Part shown: positions 19,054 to 28,306 of the stretch, in pieces
How the letters are laid out: every line of letters begins with the position of its first letter
How positions within the stretch are numbered: the first letter of the stretch is position 1
NCBI RefSeq assembly: GCF_024160145.1
Contig: NZ_JAMYWQ010000025.1
Coordinates: 1 to 64,000 of the forward strand
Length of the DNA stretch: 64,000 bases
From: Serratia nevei
GTDB lineage: Bacteria; Pseudomonadota; Gammaproteobacteria; Enterobacterales; Enterobacteriaceae
Direction of reading: 5' to 3'
Position numbers and translations under genes: made by a program
The notes under the pieces: model-generated
Databases searched by the model: none
What the model was told of the DNA's origin: nothing
Seen by the model: only the letters and a program-made list of their open reading frames with translations

Positions 19054-21492
19054 GTGTCTTCATTGCCCGTCAGCGCGGTGCTTGATGAGTTGCTGGCTGC
19101 GTTGCAGTCTGCTCCTCAGGTGCTGTTGCACGCCCCGACCGGCGCCGGTAAATCCACCTGGCTGCCGTTGCAGCTCCTGGCCAAGGCCGGCTTGCCGGGG
19201 CGCATTATCATGCTGGAGCCACGGCGGCTGGCGGCGAAAAACGTCGCCTATCGTCTGGCGCAGCAACTGGGGGAGGAACCCGGCCAGACCGTGGGCTACC
19301 GCATGCGCGCCGAAAGCAAAAGCGGGCCGCAAACCCGGCTGGAAGTGGTGACGGAAGGCATTCTCACCCGCATGCTGCAGCAGGACGCCGAGCTGCAGGG
19401 CGTGTCGCTGGTGATCCTCGATGAGTTCCACGAACGCAGCCTGCAGGCCGATCTGGCGCTGGCGCTGCTGCTCGACGTGCAGCAAGGGCTGCGCGACGAT
19501 CTGAAACTGCTGATCATGTCGGCCACCCTGGACAACGCTCGCCTGGCGCAGCTGCTGCCGGAAGCGCCGGTGGTGGTGTCCGAGGGGCGCAGCTTCCCGG
19601 TTGAGCGTCTGTATCAGCCGTTGGCCAGCCATCAGCGGCTGGAGGACGGCGTAGCGGCGGCGGTGAAGCGGTTGCTGGCCGAACAGCCGGGATCTTTGCT
19701 GCTGTTCCTGCCGGGCGTGGCGGAGATCAATCGGGTGCTGGAGCGATTGACCGGCGAGGTGGCGAGCGATACCGATCTGTGCCCGTTGTATGGTGCGCTG
19801 CCTTTGGTGCAGCAGCAAAAAGCGATTCAGCCGGCGGCGTCTGGCCGCCGCAAGGTGGTGCTGGCGACCAACATCGCCGAAACCAGCCTGACGATCGAGG
19901 GCATTCGGCTGGTGGTGGACAGCGGCCTGGAGCGCGTGGCGCGCTACGACGTGCGCAACGGTTTGACGCGGCTGGCGACGCAGCGCATCAGTCAGGCGTC
20001 GATGGTGCAGCGCGCCGGGCGCGCAGGGCGCCTGGCGCCGGGCATTTGCTGGCATCTGTTCGCCAAAGAACAGGCGGAGCGCGCGGCGGAATACGCCGAG
20101 CCAGACATTTTACAGAGCGATCTCACCGGCTTCTGGCTCGAACTGCTGCAGTGGGGGTGCCATGATCCGGCGCAGCTGACCTGGCTTGACGCGCCGCCAG
20201 CGGCGGCATTGGCGGCGGCCAGGGCGTTGCTGCATCGGTTGGGGGCTACGGACGACGCGGACAAACTCACCGCGTCGGGGCGCCAGATGGCCGCGCTGGG
20301 ATGCGATCCGCGGTTGGCGGCGATGCTGGTCGCCGGGGCGGCGCTGAGTGCCGACGGCCTGGCGACGGCGGCGTTGCTGGCGGCAGTGCTGGAAGAGCCG
20401 CCGCGCGGCGGGCAGATGGATATCGGCTACTGGCTGAGCCGCCCGCAACCGAACTGGCGGCAGCGTGCCGCGCAGTTGACCAAACGCCTGCCGCAACGTG
20501 CGGGGCAAATCGACGTCGATCTGGCGCCGCGCCTGTTGGCGCAGGCGTTTGCCGATCGCATCGCCCAGCGCCGAGGCCAGGACGGCCGCTACCTGCTGGC
20601 CAACGGTCTGGGGGCGGCGATGAACCAGGACGAGGCGCTGTCGCGCGCGCCCTGGCTCATCGTCCCCAGCCTGTTGCAGGGCCACAATAGCCCCGATGCG
20701 CGCATTCTGCTGGCGTTGCCGGTGGATATCGACGCGCTGGCGGCACAGCTGCCGGCGCTCGTCACGCAGCGCACGGCGGTGGAGTGGGATGAGGAAAAGG
20801 GCACGCTGCGCGCCTGGAAGCGCCAGCAGATCGGCCGTCTGACGCTGCGCGCTCAGCCACTGGCCAAACCGGCGGACAAGGAGTTGCAACAGGCGCTGCT
20901 CGATTGGGTGCGCGCGCAGGGGCTGGCGGTGCTCAACTGGGAGGGCGCCGCCGAGCAACTGCGGGTGCGCCTGCAGTGCGCGCAAGCCTGGCTGCCGGAA
21001 GCGGCGTGGCCGGCGATGGACGAAGAACCGCTGCTGGCGGCGCTGGAGCAGTGGCTGTTGCCGTCGCTGAACGGCGTGCGCGATCTGCGCGGCTTGAAGC
21101 AGGTCAACATCGCCGAGGCGCTGTCCCGTCTGCTGGACTGGCAGCAAAAGCAGCGGCTGGATAATGCGTTACCCACTCATTACACTGTGCCGACCGGTAG
21201 CCGCCTGCCGATCCGTTACGAGGCCGGTAAACCGCCGGCGCTGGCGGTGCGTTTGCAGGAGGTGTTCGGCGAGCAGCGCAGCCCGATGTTGGCAGAGGGT
21301 CGCATCCCGGTGGTGCTTGAGTTACTCTCACCGGCGCACCGGCCGTTGCAAATCACCGGCGATCTGGCGGCCTTTTGGCAAGGCGCCTACCGCGAGGTGC
21401 AAAAAGAGATGAAGGGCCGCTACCCGAAACACGTTTGGCCGGACGATCCGGCCAATGCGGCACCGACGCGCCGAACGAAGAAATATCAGTAG
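19054..21492 (+). CDS. hrpB: ATP-dependent helicase HrpB
   Basis: This DEAH/DEFH-type helicase has 812 residues. Motif I is APTGAGKST at 27-35, motif II is DEFH at 123-126 (the F is characteristic of HrpB), motif III SATLDN, and motif VI QRAGRAGR near 322. The C-terminal HrpB-specific domain follows. The cellular role is poorly known; it interacts with PBP1B in E. coli, consistent with mrcB next to it. The start is a GTG codon (19054) after CACGGAGAG. Confidence 0.95.
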   Translation: MSSLPVSAVLDELLAALQSAPQVLLHAPTGAGKSTWLPLQLLAKAGLPGRIIMLEPRRLAAKNVAYRLAQQLGEEPGQTVGYRMRAESKSGPQTRLEVVTEGILTRMLQQDAELQGVSLVILDEFHERSLQADLALALLLDVQQGLRDDLKLLIMSATLDNARLAQLLPEAPVVVSEGRSFPVERLYQPLASHQRLEDGVAAAVKRLLAEQPGSLLLFLPGVAEINRVLERLTGEVASDTDLCPLYGALPLVQQQKAIQPAASGRRKVVLATNIAETSLTIEGIRLVVDSGLERVARYDVRNGLTRLATQRISQASMVQRAGRAGRLAPGICWHLFAKEQAERAAEYAEPDILQSDLTGFWLELLQWGCHDPAQLTWLDAPPAAALAAARALLHRLGATDDADKLTASGRQMAALGCDPRLAAMLVAGAALSADGLATAALLAAVLEEPPRGGQMDIGYWLSRPQPNWRQRAAQLTKRLPQRAGQIDVDLAPRLLAQAFADRIAQRRGQDGRYLLANGLGAAMNQDEALSRAPWLIVPSLLQGHNSPDARILLALPVDIDALAAQLPALVTQRTAVEWDEEKGTLRAWKRQQIGRLTLRAQPLAKPADKELQQALLDWVRAQGLAVLNWEGAAEQLRVRLQCAQAWLPEAAWPAMDEEPLLAALEQWLLPSLNGVRDLRGLKQVNIAEALSRLLDWQQKQRLDNALPTHYTVPTGSRLPIRYEAGKPPALAVRLQEVFGEQRSPMLAEGRIPVVLELLSPAHRPLQITGDLAAFWQGAYREVQKEMKGRYPKHVWPDDPANAAPTRRTKKYQ

Positions 21493-21610
21493 GCCGCAAT
21501 CAGTTAGGGTATGGAATTCAGATGTTTCTTCTGGTCAGCGCCGCGGCGTCGGCACAGATTAAGCGACTAATCATGGCCGGCAGTGTCGGCAAGCTCGGAG
21601 AACAACAGCC

Positions 21611-24103
21611 ATGGCTGGGGATGACCGCGAGCCCATCGGGCGCAAGGGAAAACAACCAAAAAACACCGCGTCGCGCAAGCCGCCGCGCCGTCGCCGAGAC
21701 GACGATTATGACGATTACGAAGAAGACGAGTATGACGATGATGAGTATGAAGAGGAGGAGGAACGCATGCCGCGTAAGGTAAAAGCGACTCCGCCGCGTA
21801 AAAAACGCCGCTGGCTTGGTCTGTTTATCAAACTGATCCTGGTGCTCGCCGTCCTGTTGGCGATCTATGGCGTCTACCTGGACTCGCAGATCCGCAGCCG
21901 CATCGACGGTAAAGTCTGGCAGCTGCCGGCGGCAGTGTATGGCCGCATGGTCAACCTGGAACCGGGCATGCCGTACAGCAAGCAGGAGATGGTCAACCTG
22001 CTGGAAGGCATGCAGTATCGCCAGGTCAGCCGCATGACGCGCCCGGGTGAGTTCACCGTGCAGGCCAACAGCATCGAGATGCTGCGCCGCCCGTTCGACT
22101 TCCCGGATGGCAAAGAAGGGCAGATCCGCGCCCGCCTCGATTTCCAGAACAACCGCCTGGCGAAGATCGAAAACCTGGACAGCGGCCGCAGCTTCGGCTT
22201 CTTCCGCCTCGATCCGCGTCTTATCACCATGCTGCAGTCGCCGAACGGCGAACAGCGCCTGTTCGTGCCGCGCTCTGGTTTCCCGGATCTGCTGGTGGAT
22301 ACGCTGATCGCCACGGAAGACCGCCATTTCTATGAGCATGACGGCATCAGCCCGTACTCCATCGGCCGCGCGGTGCTGGCCAACCTGACCGCCGGGCGCG
22401 CGGTGCAGGGTGGCAGTACCCTGACGCAGCAGCTGGTGAAGAACCTGTTCCTGAGCAACGAACGTTCGCTGTGGCGCAAGGCCAACGAAGCCTACATGGC
22501 GCTGCTGGTGGATTACCGTTACAGCAAGGATCGCATTCTGGAGCTGTATCTCAACGAGGTCTATCTCGGCCAGAGCGGCAGCGACCAGATCCGCGGTTTC
22601 CCGCTGGCCAGCCTGTACTACTTCGGCCGCCCGGTGGACGAGCTGAGCCTCGATCAGCAAGCGCTGCTGGTCGGCATGGTCAAGGGCGCGTCGCTGTACA
22701 ACCCGTGGCGTAACCCGAAACTGGCGCTGGAGCGCCGCAACCTGGTGCTCAAGCTGCTGCAGAACCAGGGGGTGATCGACGGCGAGCTGTATGACATGCT
22801 GAGCGCGCGTCCGCTGGGCGTGCAGCCGAAAGGCGGCGTTATTACGCCACAGCCGGCGTTTATGCAGATGGTGCGTCAGGAACTGCAGACCAAGCTGGGC
22901 GATAAGGTCAATGACCTGTCCGGCGTGAAGATCTTCACCACGCTGGATCCGGTGTCGCAAGACGCGGCGGAAAAAGCGGTCGAAGACGGCATCCCGGCGC
23001 TGCGCGCCGCGCGTCACCTGCAGGATCTGGAAGCGGCGATGGTGATTGTCGATCGCTTCAGCGGGGAAGTGCGCGCCATGGTCGGCGGCGCCAATCCGCA
23101 GTTCGCCGGCTTCAACCGCGCCATGCAGGCGCGCCGCCTGGTCGGCTCGCTGGCCAAGCCGCCGACGTACCTGACCGCGCTGTCCGAACCGGATAAATAC
23201 CGCCTCAACACCTGGCTGGCGGATGCGCCGCTGTCGCTGAAACAGCCGAACGGCGCCGTCTGGCAGCCGAACAACTATGACCGTAAATTCCGCGGTCAGG
23301 TGATGCTGGTGGATGCGTTGGCCAACTCGCTGAACGTGCCGACGGTGAACCTCGGCCTGTCGGTCGGGCTGGATCAGATCAGCGCCACGTTGCAACGCCT
23401 GGGGATCCCGAAAGCGGAGATCAACCCGGTGCCTTCGATGCTGCTGGGGGCGATCGGCCTGACGCCGATGGAAGTTGCGCAGGAGTACCAGACCATCGCC
23501 AGCGGCGGTAACCGTGCGCCGCTGTCGGCGGTGCGTTCGGTGATCGCCGAAGACGGCACGGTGCTGTACCAGAGCTTCCCGCAGGCGGAACGCATGGTGC
23601 CGGCGCAGGCCGCTTACCTGACACTGTACGCGATGCAACAGGGCGTGGCGCGCGGGACTTCCCGCTCGCTGTCGGTGAAGTTCCCGAACTACAACCTGGC
23701 GGCGAAAACCGGTACTACCAACGACCTGCGCGACAGTTGGTTTGCCGGCATCGACGGCAAGGAAGTGGCGATCGCCTGGGTGGGGCGCGACAACAACGGC
23801 CCGGCCAAGCTGACCGGCGCCAACGGCGCGCTGACCCTGTATCGCCGCTATCTGGAAAACCAGACGCCGCTGCCGCTGATGCTGCAGCCGCCGGAAGGCA
23901 TTAACCAGATGAGCATCGACTCTGCCGGCAACTTCGTCTGCGGCGGCGGCAGCTGGCGTACCATCCCGGTCTGGACCGACAATCCGCAGGGATTGTGCCA
24001 GGCCAGCCAGGCGGCGGTGCAGCAACAGCAGCAACCGGCGGCGGGTGAGCAAAAAGATGGCGATGGCGTCGCCGGCTGGATCAAGGATATGTTCGGCCAG
24101 TAA
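21611..24103 (+). CDS. mrcB: Penicillin-binding protein 1B (bifunctional)
   Basis: This inner-membrane peptidoglycan synthase of 830 residues has an acidic/basic cytoplasmic tail, one TM segment (about 66-88), a UB2H region, a GT51 glycosyltransferase domain (catalytic Glu236 in [12 protein letters not shown]) and a transpeptidase domain with Ser513-x-x-Lys516 (SLAKPP), SLN near 576 and KTG at 699-701. An internal ATG at codon 53 ([10 protein letters not shown]) corresponds to the start of the shorter gamma form known in E. coli. The C-terminus is glutamine-rich. It follows hrpB and ends at a strong terminator. Confidence 0.97.
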   Translation: MAGDDREPIGRKGKQPKNTASRKPPRRRRDDDYDDYEEDEYDDDEYEEEEERMPRKVKATPPRKKRRWLGLFIKLILVLAVLLAIYGVYLDSQIRSRIDGKVWQLPAAVYGRMVNLEPGMPYSKQEMVNLLEGMQYRQVSRMTRPGEFTVQANSIEMLRRPFDFPDGKEGQIRARLDFQNNRLAKIENLDSGRSFGFFRLDPRLITMLQSPNGEQRLFVPRSGFPDLLVDTLIATEDRHFYEHDGISPYSIGRAVLANLTAGRAVQGGSTLTQQLVKNLFLSNERSLWRKANEAYMALLVDYRYSKDRILELYLNEVYLGQSGSDQIRGFPLASLYYFGRPVDELSLDQQALLVGMVKGASLYNPWRNPKLALERRNLVLKLLQNQGVIDGELYDMLSARPLGVQPKGGVITPQPAFMQMVRQELQTKLGDKVNDLSGVKIFTTLDPVSQDAAEKAVEDGIPALRAARHLQDLEAAMVIVDRFSGEVRAMVGGANPQFAGFNRAMQARRLVGSLAKPPTYLTALSEPDKYRLNTWLADAPLSLKQPNGAVWQPNNYDRKFRGQVMLVDALANSLNVPTVNLGLSVGLDQISATLQRLGIPKAEINPVPSMLLGAIGLTPMEVAQEYQTIASGGNRAPLSAVRSVIAEDGTVLYQSFPQAERMVPAQAAYLTLYAMQQGVARGTSRSLSVKFPNYNLAAKTGTTNDLRDSWFAGIDGKEVAIAWVGRDNNGPAKLTGANGALTLYRRYLENQTPLPLMLQPPEGINQMSIDSAGNFVCGGGSWRTIPVWTDNPQGLCQASQAAVQQQQQPAAGEQKDGDGVAGWIKDMFGQ

Positions 24104-24150
24104 TCACCGCCGGGGCGTCGGCCCCGGTGAAAATTTTTTCTTTGTTATTA

Positions 24151-24184
24151 AGCCCGTAACTTTGGTTGCGGGCTTTTTTATTTT
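24151..24184 (+). terminator. mrcB terminator
   Basis: AGCCCGTAAC (24151-24160) pairs with GTTGCGGGCT (24165-24174) with one G-T wobble, followed by TTTTTATTTTT. Confidence 0.88.
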
Positions 24185-24299
24185 TCCGCTTGTTTTATTT
24201 CCCTGTTAATCGCATGGCTAAGCGCTTAATCCTTAACCTATTTGCCATATGAATTCGGCTTGCAGTTTAATTTGGCTTCTGCATAAAATGCGACGCTTA

Positions 24300-24314
24300 T
24301 AATAATTATTATCG
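24300..24314 (+). promoter_or_regulatory. Fur box upstream of fhuA
   Basis: Read on the minus strand, the site is CGATAATAATTATTA and matches the 7-1-7 Fur motif TGATAATNATTATCA at all but two informative positions. It lies 40 bp before the fhuA ATG, positioned to shut off ferrichrome uptake when iron is plentiful. Confidence 0.85.
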
Positions 24315-24354
24315 TTTACATTCGTCACTTAATTGTCCATCAGAGAAATCAACT

Positions 24355-26553
24355 ATGCCGACCAAGCGTCTTTCATCATCCGCGGCCAAGCAGGGCCGTA
24401 CCCCCGTCAGCGCGTTAGCGATCACCGTCGCTGCGGCGTTGGGCACGCTGGCGATGCCGGCTTTTTCCGCCGACGCCAAGCCGGCCGCCAAGGAAGACAC
24501 GATTACCGTTGTGGGCGGTAGCAATACCGCCCAGCAGGAAAGCGCCTGGGGGCCGGTCGGCACCTATGTCGCCAAACGCAGCGCCACCGGTACCAAAACC
24601 GATACGCCGATCGAAAAGAACCCGCAGTCCGTTTCCGTGGTGACGCGTGAAGAGATGGACATGCGCCAGCCGGATACGGTGAAAGGTGCGCTGGCCTATG
24701 CACCGGGCGTATTCGCCAGCCGTGGCAGCTCCTCGACCTATGACGCGGTGGCGATCCGCGGTTTCCCGGCCACCAACACCACCCAATATCTGGACGGTCT
24801 GCGTTTGCTGGGGGACAACTACAGCGAAGCGTCCATCGATCCTTATTTCCTTGAGCGCGCCGAGCTGCTGCGCGGCCCGGTCTCGGTGCTGTACGGCAAA
24901 AGCAACCCCGGCGGCCTGGTTGCCATGGTCAGCAAGCGGCCAACCACCGAACCGCTGCATGAAATCCAGTTCAAGATGGGCACCGATAACCTGTTCCAGA
25001 CCGGTTTCGATTTCAGTGACGCGCTGGACGATCAGGGCATCTACTCCTACCGTCTGACCGGCCTGGCGAAAGACAGCGATACGCAGCAGACCATGAGCAA
25101 AGAGAAGCGCTATGCGATCGCGCCGTCCTTTAGCTGGCGCCCGGATGACAAAACCAACTTCACGCTGTTGGCCAACATTCAGAACGACCCTTATACCGGC
25201 TATTACGGTTGGCTGCCGAAGCAGGGCACGCTAATCCCGTTGCCGGACGGCAGCAAACTGCCGACCGATTTCAACGAGGGTGAAGCCAGCAACTATATGG
25301 CGCGCAAACAGCGCATGATCGGCTACAGCTTCGAACACGCCTTCAACGATACCTGGGCGGTGCGCCAGAACCTGCGTTATATGCAGGTGGACACCGACAT
25401 GAAGAGCATTTACGGCACGGGAGTTTCCGCTGCGGCGCCAACGACGATCAACCGCGCCTACGTTCAGTCGAAAGAACACCTGAATAATTTCTCGGTGGAT
25501 ACCCAGGCGCAGGCGAAGGTGAAAACGGGCGCTATCGATCATACGCTGTTGTTCGGCGTGGATTACATGCGCATGCGTAACGACATCAATGCCGGTTTTG
25601 GTACGGCGGAAGGTCTGAGTATGACCAATCCGCAGTATGGCAATGACTCGTTCAATATCAATTTCCCCTACCATTATCTGAACCGTCAGGAGCAAACCGG
25701 CCTGTATGTGCAGGAGCAGGGGGAGTGGAACCAGTGGCTGTTGACGCTGGGCGGGCGCTATGACTGGGCGAAGACCTCCGCTTACAACCGCGATACGAAT
25801 TCGACGGATCAGCAAACCGATCGGCAGTTCACCTGGCGCGGCGGTCTGAACTACCTGTTCGACAACGGCGTGACGCCGTATTTCAGCTACAGCCAGTCGT
25901 TTGAGCCGAATTTGGGCACGACGCAAGGGGGCAGCACCTTCAAGCCTTCGATCGGCAAGCAGTATGAAGCCGGCGTGAAATACGTGCCGAAAGATCGTCC
26001 GATCGTGCTGACCGGCGCCCTGTATCAGCTGACCAAAAACAATAACCTGACGCCGGACCCGAACAATTCGCAGTTCAGCGTGCAGAGCGGCGAGATCCGT
26101 TCGCGTGGTGTGGAGCTGGAAGCCAAGGCGGCGTTGAACGCCAACGTCAACCTGATCGCCTCCTATACCTATACCGATGCGAAGTACACCAAGGACAACA
26201 CCTATCAGGGCAAACCGACCGTCGAGGTGCCGAAACACATGGCTTCGCTGTGGGCGGATTACACCTTCCACGAAACGGCGGTGAGCGGCCTGACGCTGGG
26301 TTCCGGCGTGCGTTACGTCGGCTCCAGCTCGAGCTTCAACAGCGATAACTCTGCCTTCAAGGTGCCGGACTACACGCTGGTGGATGCGACCATCAAGTAC
26401 GATCTGGCGCGCTTTGGCCTGCCGGGTTCGTCCGTGGGCGTCAACATCAACAACCTGTTCGACAAGACCTATGTGTCGAGCTGCTACCGCGACTACGCCT
26501 GCTACTGGGGCGCAGAACGCCAGGTGGTCGCCACCGCAACCTTCCGCTTCTAA
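24355..26553 (+). CDS. fhuA: TonB-dependent ferrichrome receptor FhuA
   Basis: This outer-membrane beta-barrel of 732 residues imports ferrichrome-type hydroxamate siderophores. A signal peptide (AITVAAALGTLAMPAFSADA) is followed by the TonB box DTITVVGG, a plug domain (PQSVSVVTREEM, RGPVSVLYGKSNPGG) and barrel strands ending in the typical terminal phenylalanine (VATATFRF). The disulphide-type pair SSCYRDYACYWG near the C-terminus is characteristic of this receptor group. It is first in fhuACDB and preceded by a Fur box. Confidence 0.95.
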   Translation: MPTKRLSSSAAKQGRTPVSALAITVAAALGTLAMPAFSADAKPAAKEDTITVVGGSNTAQQESAWGPVGTYVAKRSATGTKTDTPIEKNPQSVSVVTREEMDMRQPDTVKGALAYAPGVFASRGSSSTYDAVAIRGFPATNTTQYLDGLRLLGDNYSEASIDPYFLERAELLRGPVSVLYGKSNPGGLVAMVSKRPTTEPLHEIQFKMGTDNLFQTGFDFSDALDDQGIYSYRLTGLAKDSDTQQTMSKEKRYAIAPSFSWRPDDKTNFTLLANIQNDPYTGYYGWLPKQGTLIPLPDGSKLPTDFNEGEASNYMARKQRMIGYSFEHAFNDTWAVRQNLRYMQVDTDMKSIYGTGVSAAAPTTINRAYVQSKEHLNNFSVDTQAQAKVKTGAIDHTLLFGVDYMRMRNDINAGFGTAEGLSMTNPQYGNDSFNINFPYHYLNRQEQTGLYVQEQGEWNQWLLTLGGRYDWAKTSAYNRDTNSTDQQTDRQFTWRGGLNYLFDNGVTPYFSYSQSFEPNLGTTQGGSTFKPSIGKQYEAGVKYVPKDRPIVLTGALYQLTKNNNLTPDPNNSQFSVQSGEIRSRGVELEAKAALNANVNLIASYTYTDAKYTKDNTYQGKPTVEVPKHMASLWADYTFHETAVSGLTLGSGVRYVGSSSSFNSDNSAFKVPDYTLVDATIKYDLARFGLPGSSVGVNINNLFDKTYVSSCYRDYACYWGAERQVVATATFRF

Positions 26554-26600
26554 CCGGATAGCCGGGGCGGCGCCGCGTCGCCCCGGACAAAGCAGGATCT

Positions 26601-27398
26601 ATGCAGGACAAACTTCTTAATCCCGGCGCGACCTTTGCGCTGGATAACGCCAGCTTCGCCGTCCCCGGCCGGGTGCTGTTGCAACCGCTGTCGCTCTGTT
26701 TTCCCCAGGGCAAAGTCTGCGGCCTGATCGGCCATAACGGTTCCGGTAAATCCACCCTGTTGAAACTGCTCGGGCGGCACCATGCCCCCAGCGGCGGCCA
26801 GGTGTTGCTCAATCAGCAGCCGTTGGCGCAGTGGGACAGCAAAGCCTTCGCCCGCCAGGTGGCCTACCTGCCGCAGCAGTTGCCGGCGGCGGAAGGTATG
26901 ACGGTGCGCGAACTGGTCGCTATTGGACGCTATCCGTGGCACGGCGCGCTGGGGCGCTTTGGCGCCGGCGATCGCCAATTGGTGGAGGAAGCTATCTCGT
27001 TGGTGGGGCTGAAGCCGTTCGCCCACCGGCTGGTGGACAGCCTGTCCGGCGGTGAACGTCAACGCGCCTGGCTGGCGATGATGGTGGCGCAGGACAGCCG
27101 CTGCCTGCTGCTCGACGAACCGACGTCGGCGCTGGACATCGCGCATCAGGTCGAGGTGCTGGCGCTGATCCAGCGTTTGAGCCGCGAACGCGATCTGACG
27201 GTGATCGCCGTGCTGCACGACATTAACATGGCGGCGCGCTACTGCGACCATCTGGTGGCGCTGCGCGGCGGTGAAATGATCGCCCAGGGCGGCCCGCTGG
27301 AACTGATGCAGGGGCCGGTGCTGGAGCAAATTTACGGTATTCCTATGGGCACGTTGCCGCACCCGAGCGGCGGCGCGCCGGTGAGTTTTGTCTACTGA
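26601..27398 (+). CDS. fhuC: Ferric hydroxamate ABC transporter ATPase FhuC
   Basis: This cytoplasmic ATPase of 265 residues powers the FhuB permease. Walker A is GHNGSGKST near residue 48, signature LSGGERQR near 149, Walker B LLLDEPTSALD near 170 and the H-loop VLHDINMA near 203. It starts 47 bp after fhuA and its stop overlaps the fhuD start (TGATG), as in a tightly coupled operon. Confidence 0.95.
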   Translation: MQDKLLNPGATFALDNASFAVPGRVLLQPLSLCFPQGKVCGLIGHNGSGKSTLLKLLGRHHAPSGGQVLLNQQPLAQWDSKAFARQVAYLPQQLPAAEGMTVRELVAIGRYPWHGALGRFGAGDRQLVEEAISLVGLKPFAHRLVDSLSGGERQRAWLAMMVAQDSRCLLLDEPTSALDIAHQVEVLALIQRLSRERDLTVIAVLHDINMAARYCDHLVALRGGEMIAQGGPLELMQGPVLEQIYGIPMGTLPHPSGGAPVSFVY

Positions 27399-28306
27399 TG
27401 TCCTCTGCATTCACTTCTTCTCACGATCCGCTGCGCCGCCGCCTGCTGATGGCGCTGGCGCTGTCGCCGCTGTTGGGCTCGTTGCCCGGCCGAGCGGCGG
27501 AGGCGCCACCGGATATCGCGCGCGTCGCGGCGCTGGAATGGTTGCCGATCGAGCTGCTGCTGGCCTTGGGCGTGACGCCGCTGGCGGTAGCCGATGTGCA
27601 TAACTACAACCTGTGGGTGGCGGAGCCGACGCTGCCGGCGACGGTGGTCGATGTCGGCCAGCGCACCGAACCCAATCTCGAACTGCTGCAGCAGCTCCGG
27701 CCTTCGCTGGTGTTGCTGTCGCAAGGCTATGGCCCGCCGCCGCGAAAAATCCAACCCATCGCGCCGACCATGAGCTTCGGCTTCAATGACGGCAGCGGCA
27801 AACCCTTGACCGTCGCCCGCCAGTCGCTGATGGCGCTGGGGCAACGCTTGGGCATAGAAAGCCGGGCGGTACGGCACCTGGCGCAGTTCGACCGCTTTAT
27901 GCAGGACGCGCGTCAGCGTCTGCAAAGCTACACCCGGCAACCGCTGCTGTTGTTTTCGCTGATCGACACGCGCCATGCGTTGATCATCGGTCAGAAAAGC
28001 CTGTTCCAGGAAGCGATGGACCAACTGGGTATCCGCAATGCCTGGCAGGAGCAAACCGACTTTTGGGGCACGGCGGTGGTGGGCATTGAACGGTTGGCCA
28101 CGGTGCGCGACGCCCGGGTTATCTATCTCGATCACGGTAATCAGGCGATGATGGACAAGGTCAGCGCGACGCCGCTGTGGCAGTCGTTGCCCTTCGTGCG
28201 GCAAAAGCAGCTGCGGCAGGTGCCGGCGGTGTGGTTCTACGGCGCCACGCTGTCGACGATGCGCTTCTGCCGCCTGCTGGAACAGGCTCAGGAGAGTGGG
28301 GCATGA
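27398..28306 (+). CDS. fhuD: Ferric hydroxamate-binding protein FhuD
   Basis: This periplasmic binding protein of 302 residues delivers iron-hydroxamates to FhuB. The N-terminus LRRRLLMALALSPLLG looks like a twin-arginine-type signal, as in E. coli FhuD. The fold is class III binding protein with PNLELLQQLRPSLVLLS and the C-terminal FYGATLSTMRF. It overlaps fhuC by one base and fhuB by four. Confidence 0.93.
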   Translation: MSSAFTSSHDPLRRRLLMALALSPLLGSLPGRAAEAPPDIARVAALEWLPIELLLALGVTPLAVADVHNYNLWVAEPTLPATVVDVGQRTEPNLELLQQLRPSLVLLSQGYGPPPRKIQPIAPTMSFGFNDGSGKPLTVARQSLMALGQRLGIESRAVRHLAQFDRFMQDARQRLQSYTRQPLLLFSLIDTRHALIIGQKSLFQEAMDQLGIRNAWQEQTDFWGTAVVGIERLATVRDARVIYLDHGNQAMMDKVSATPLWQSLPFVRQKQLRQVPAVWFYGATLSTMRFCRLLEQAQESGA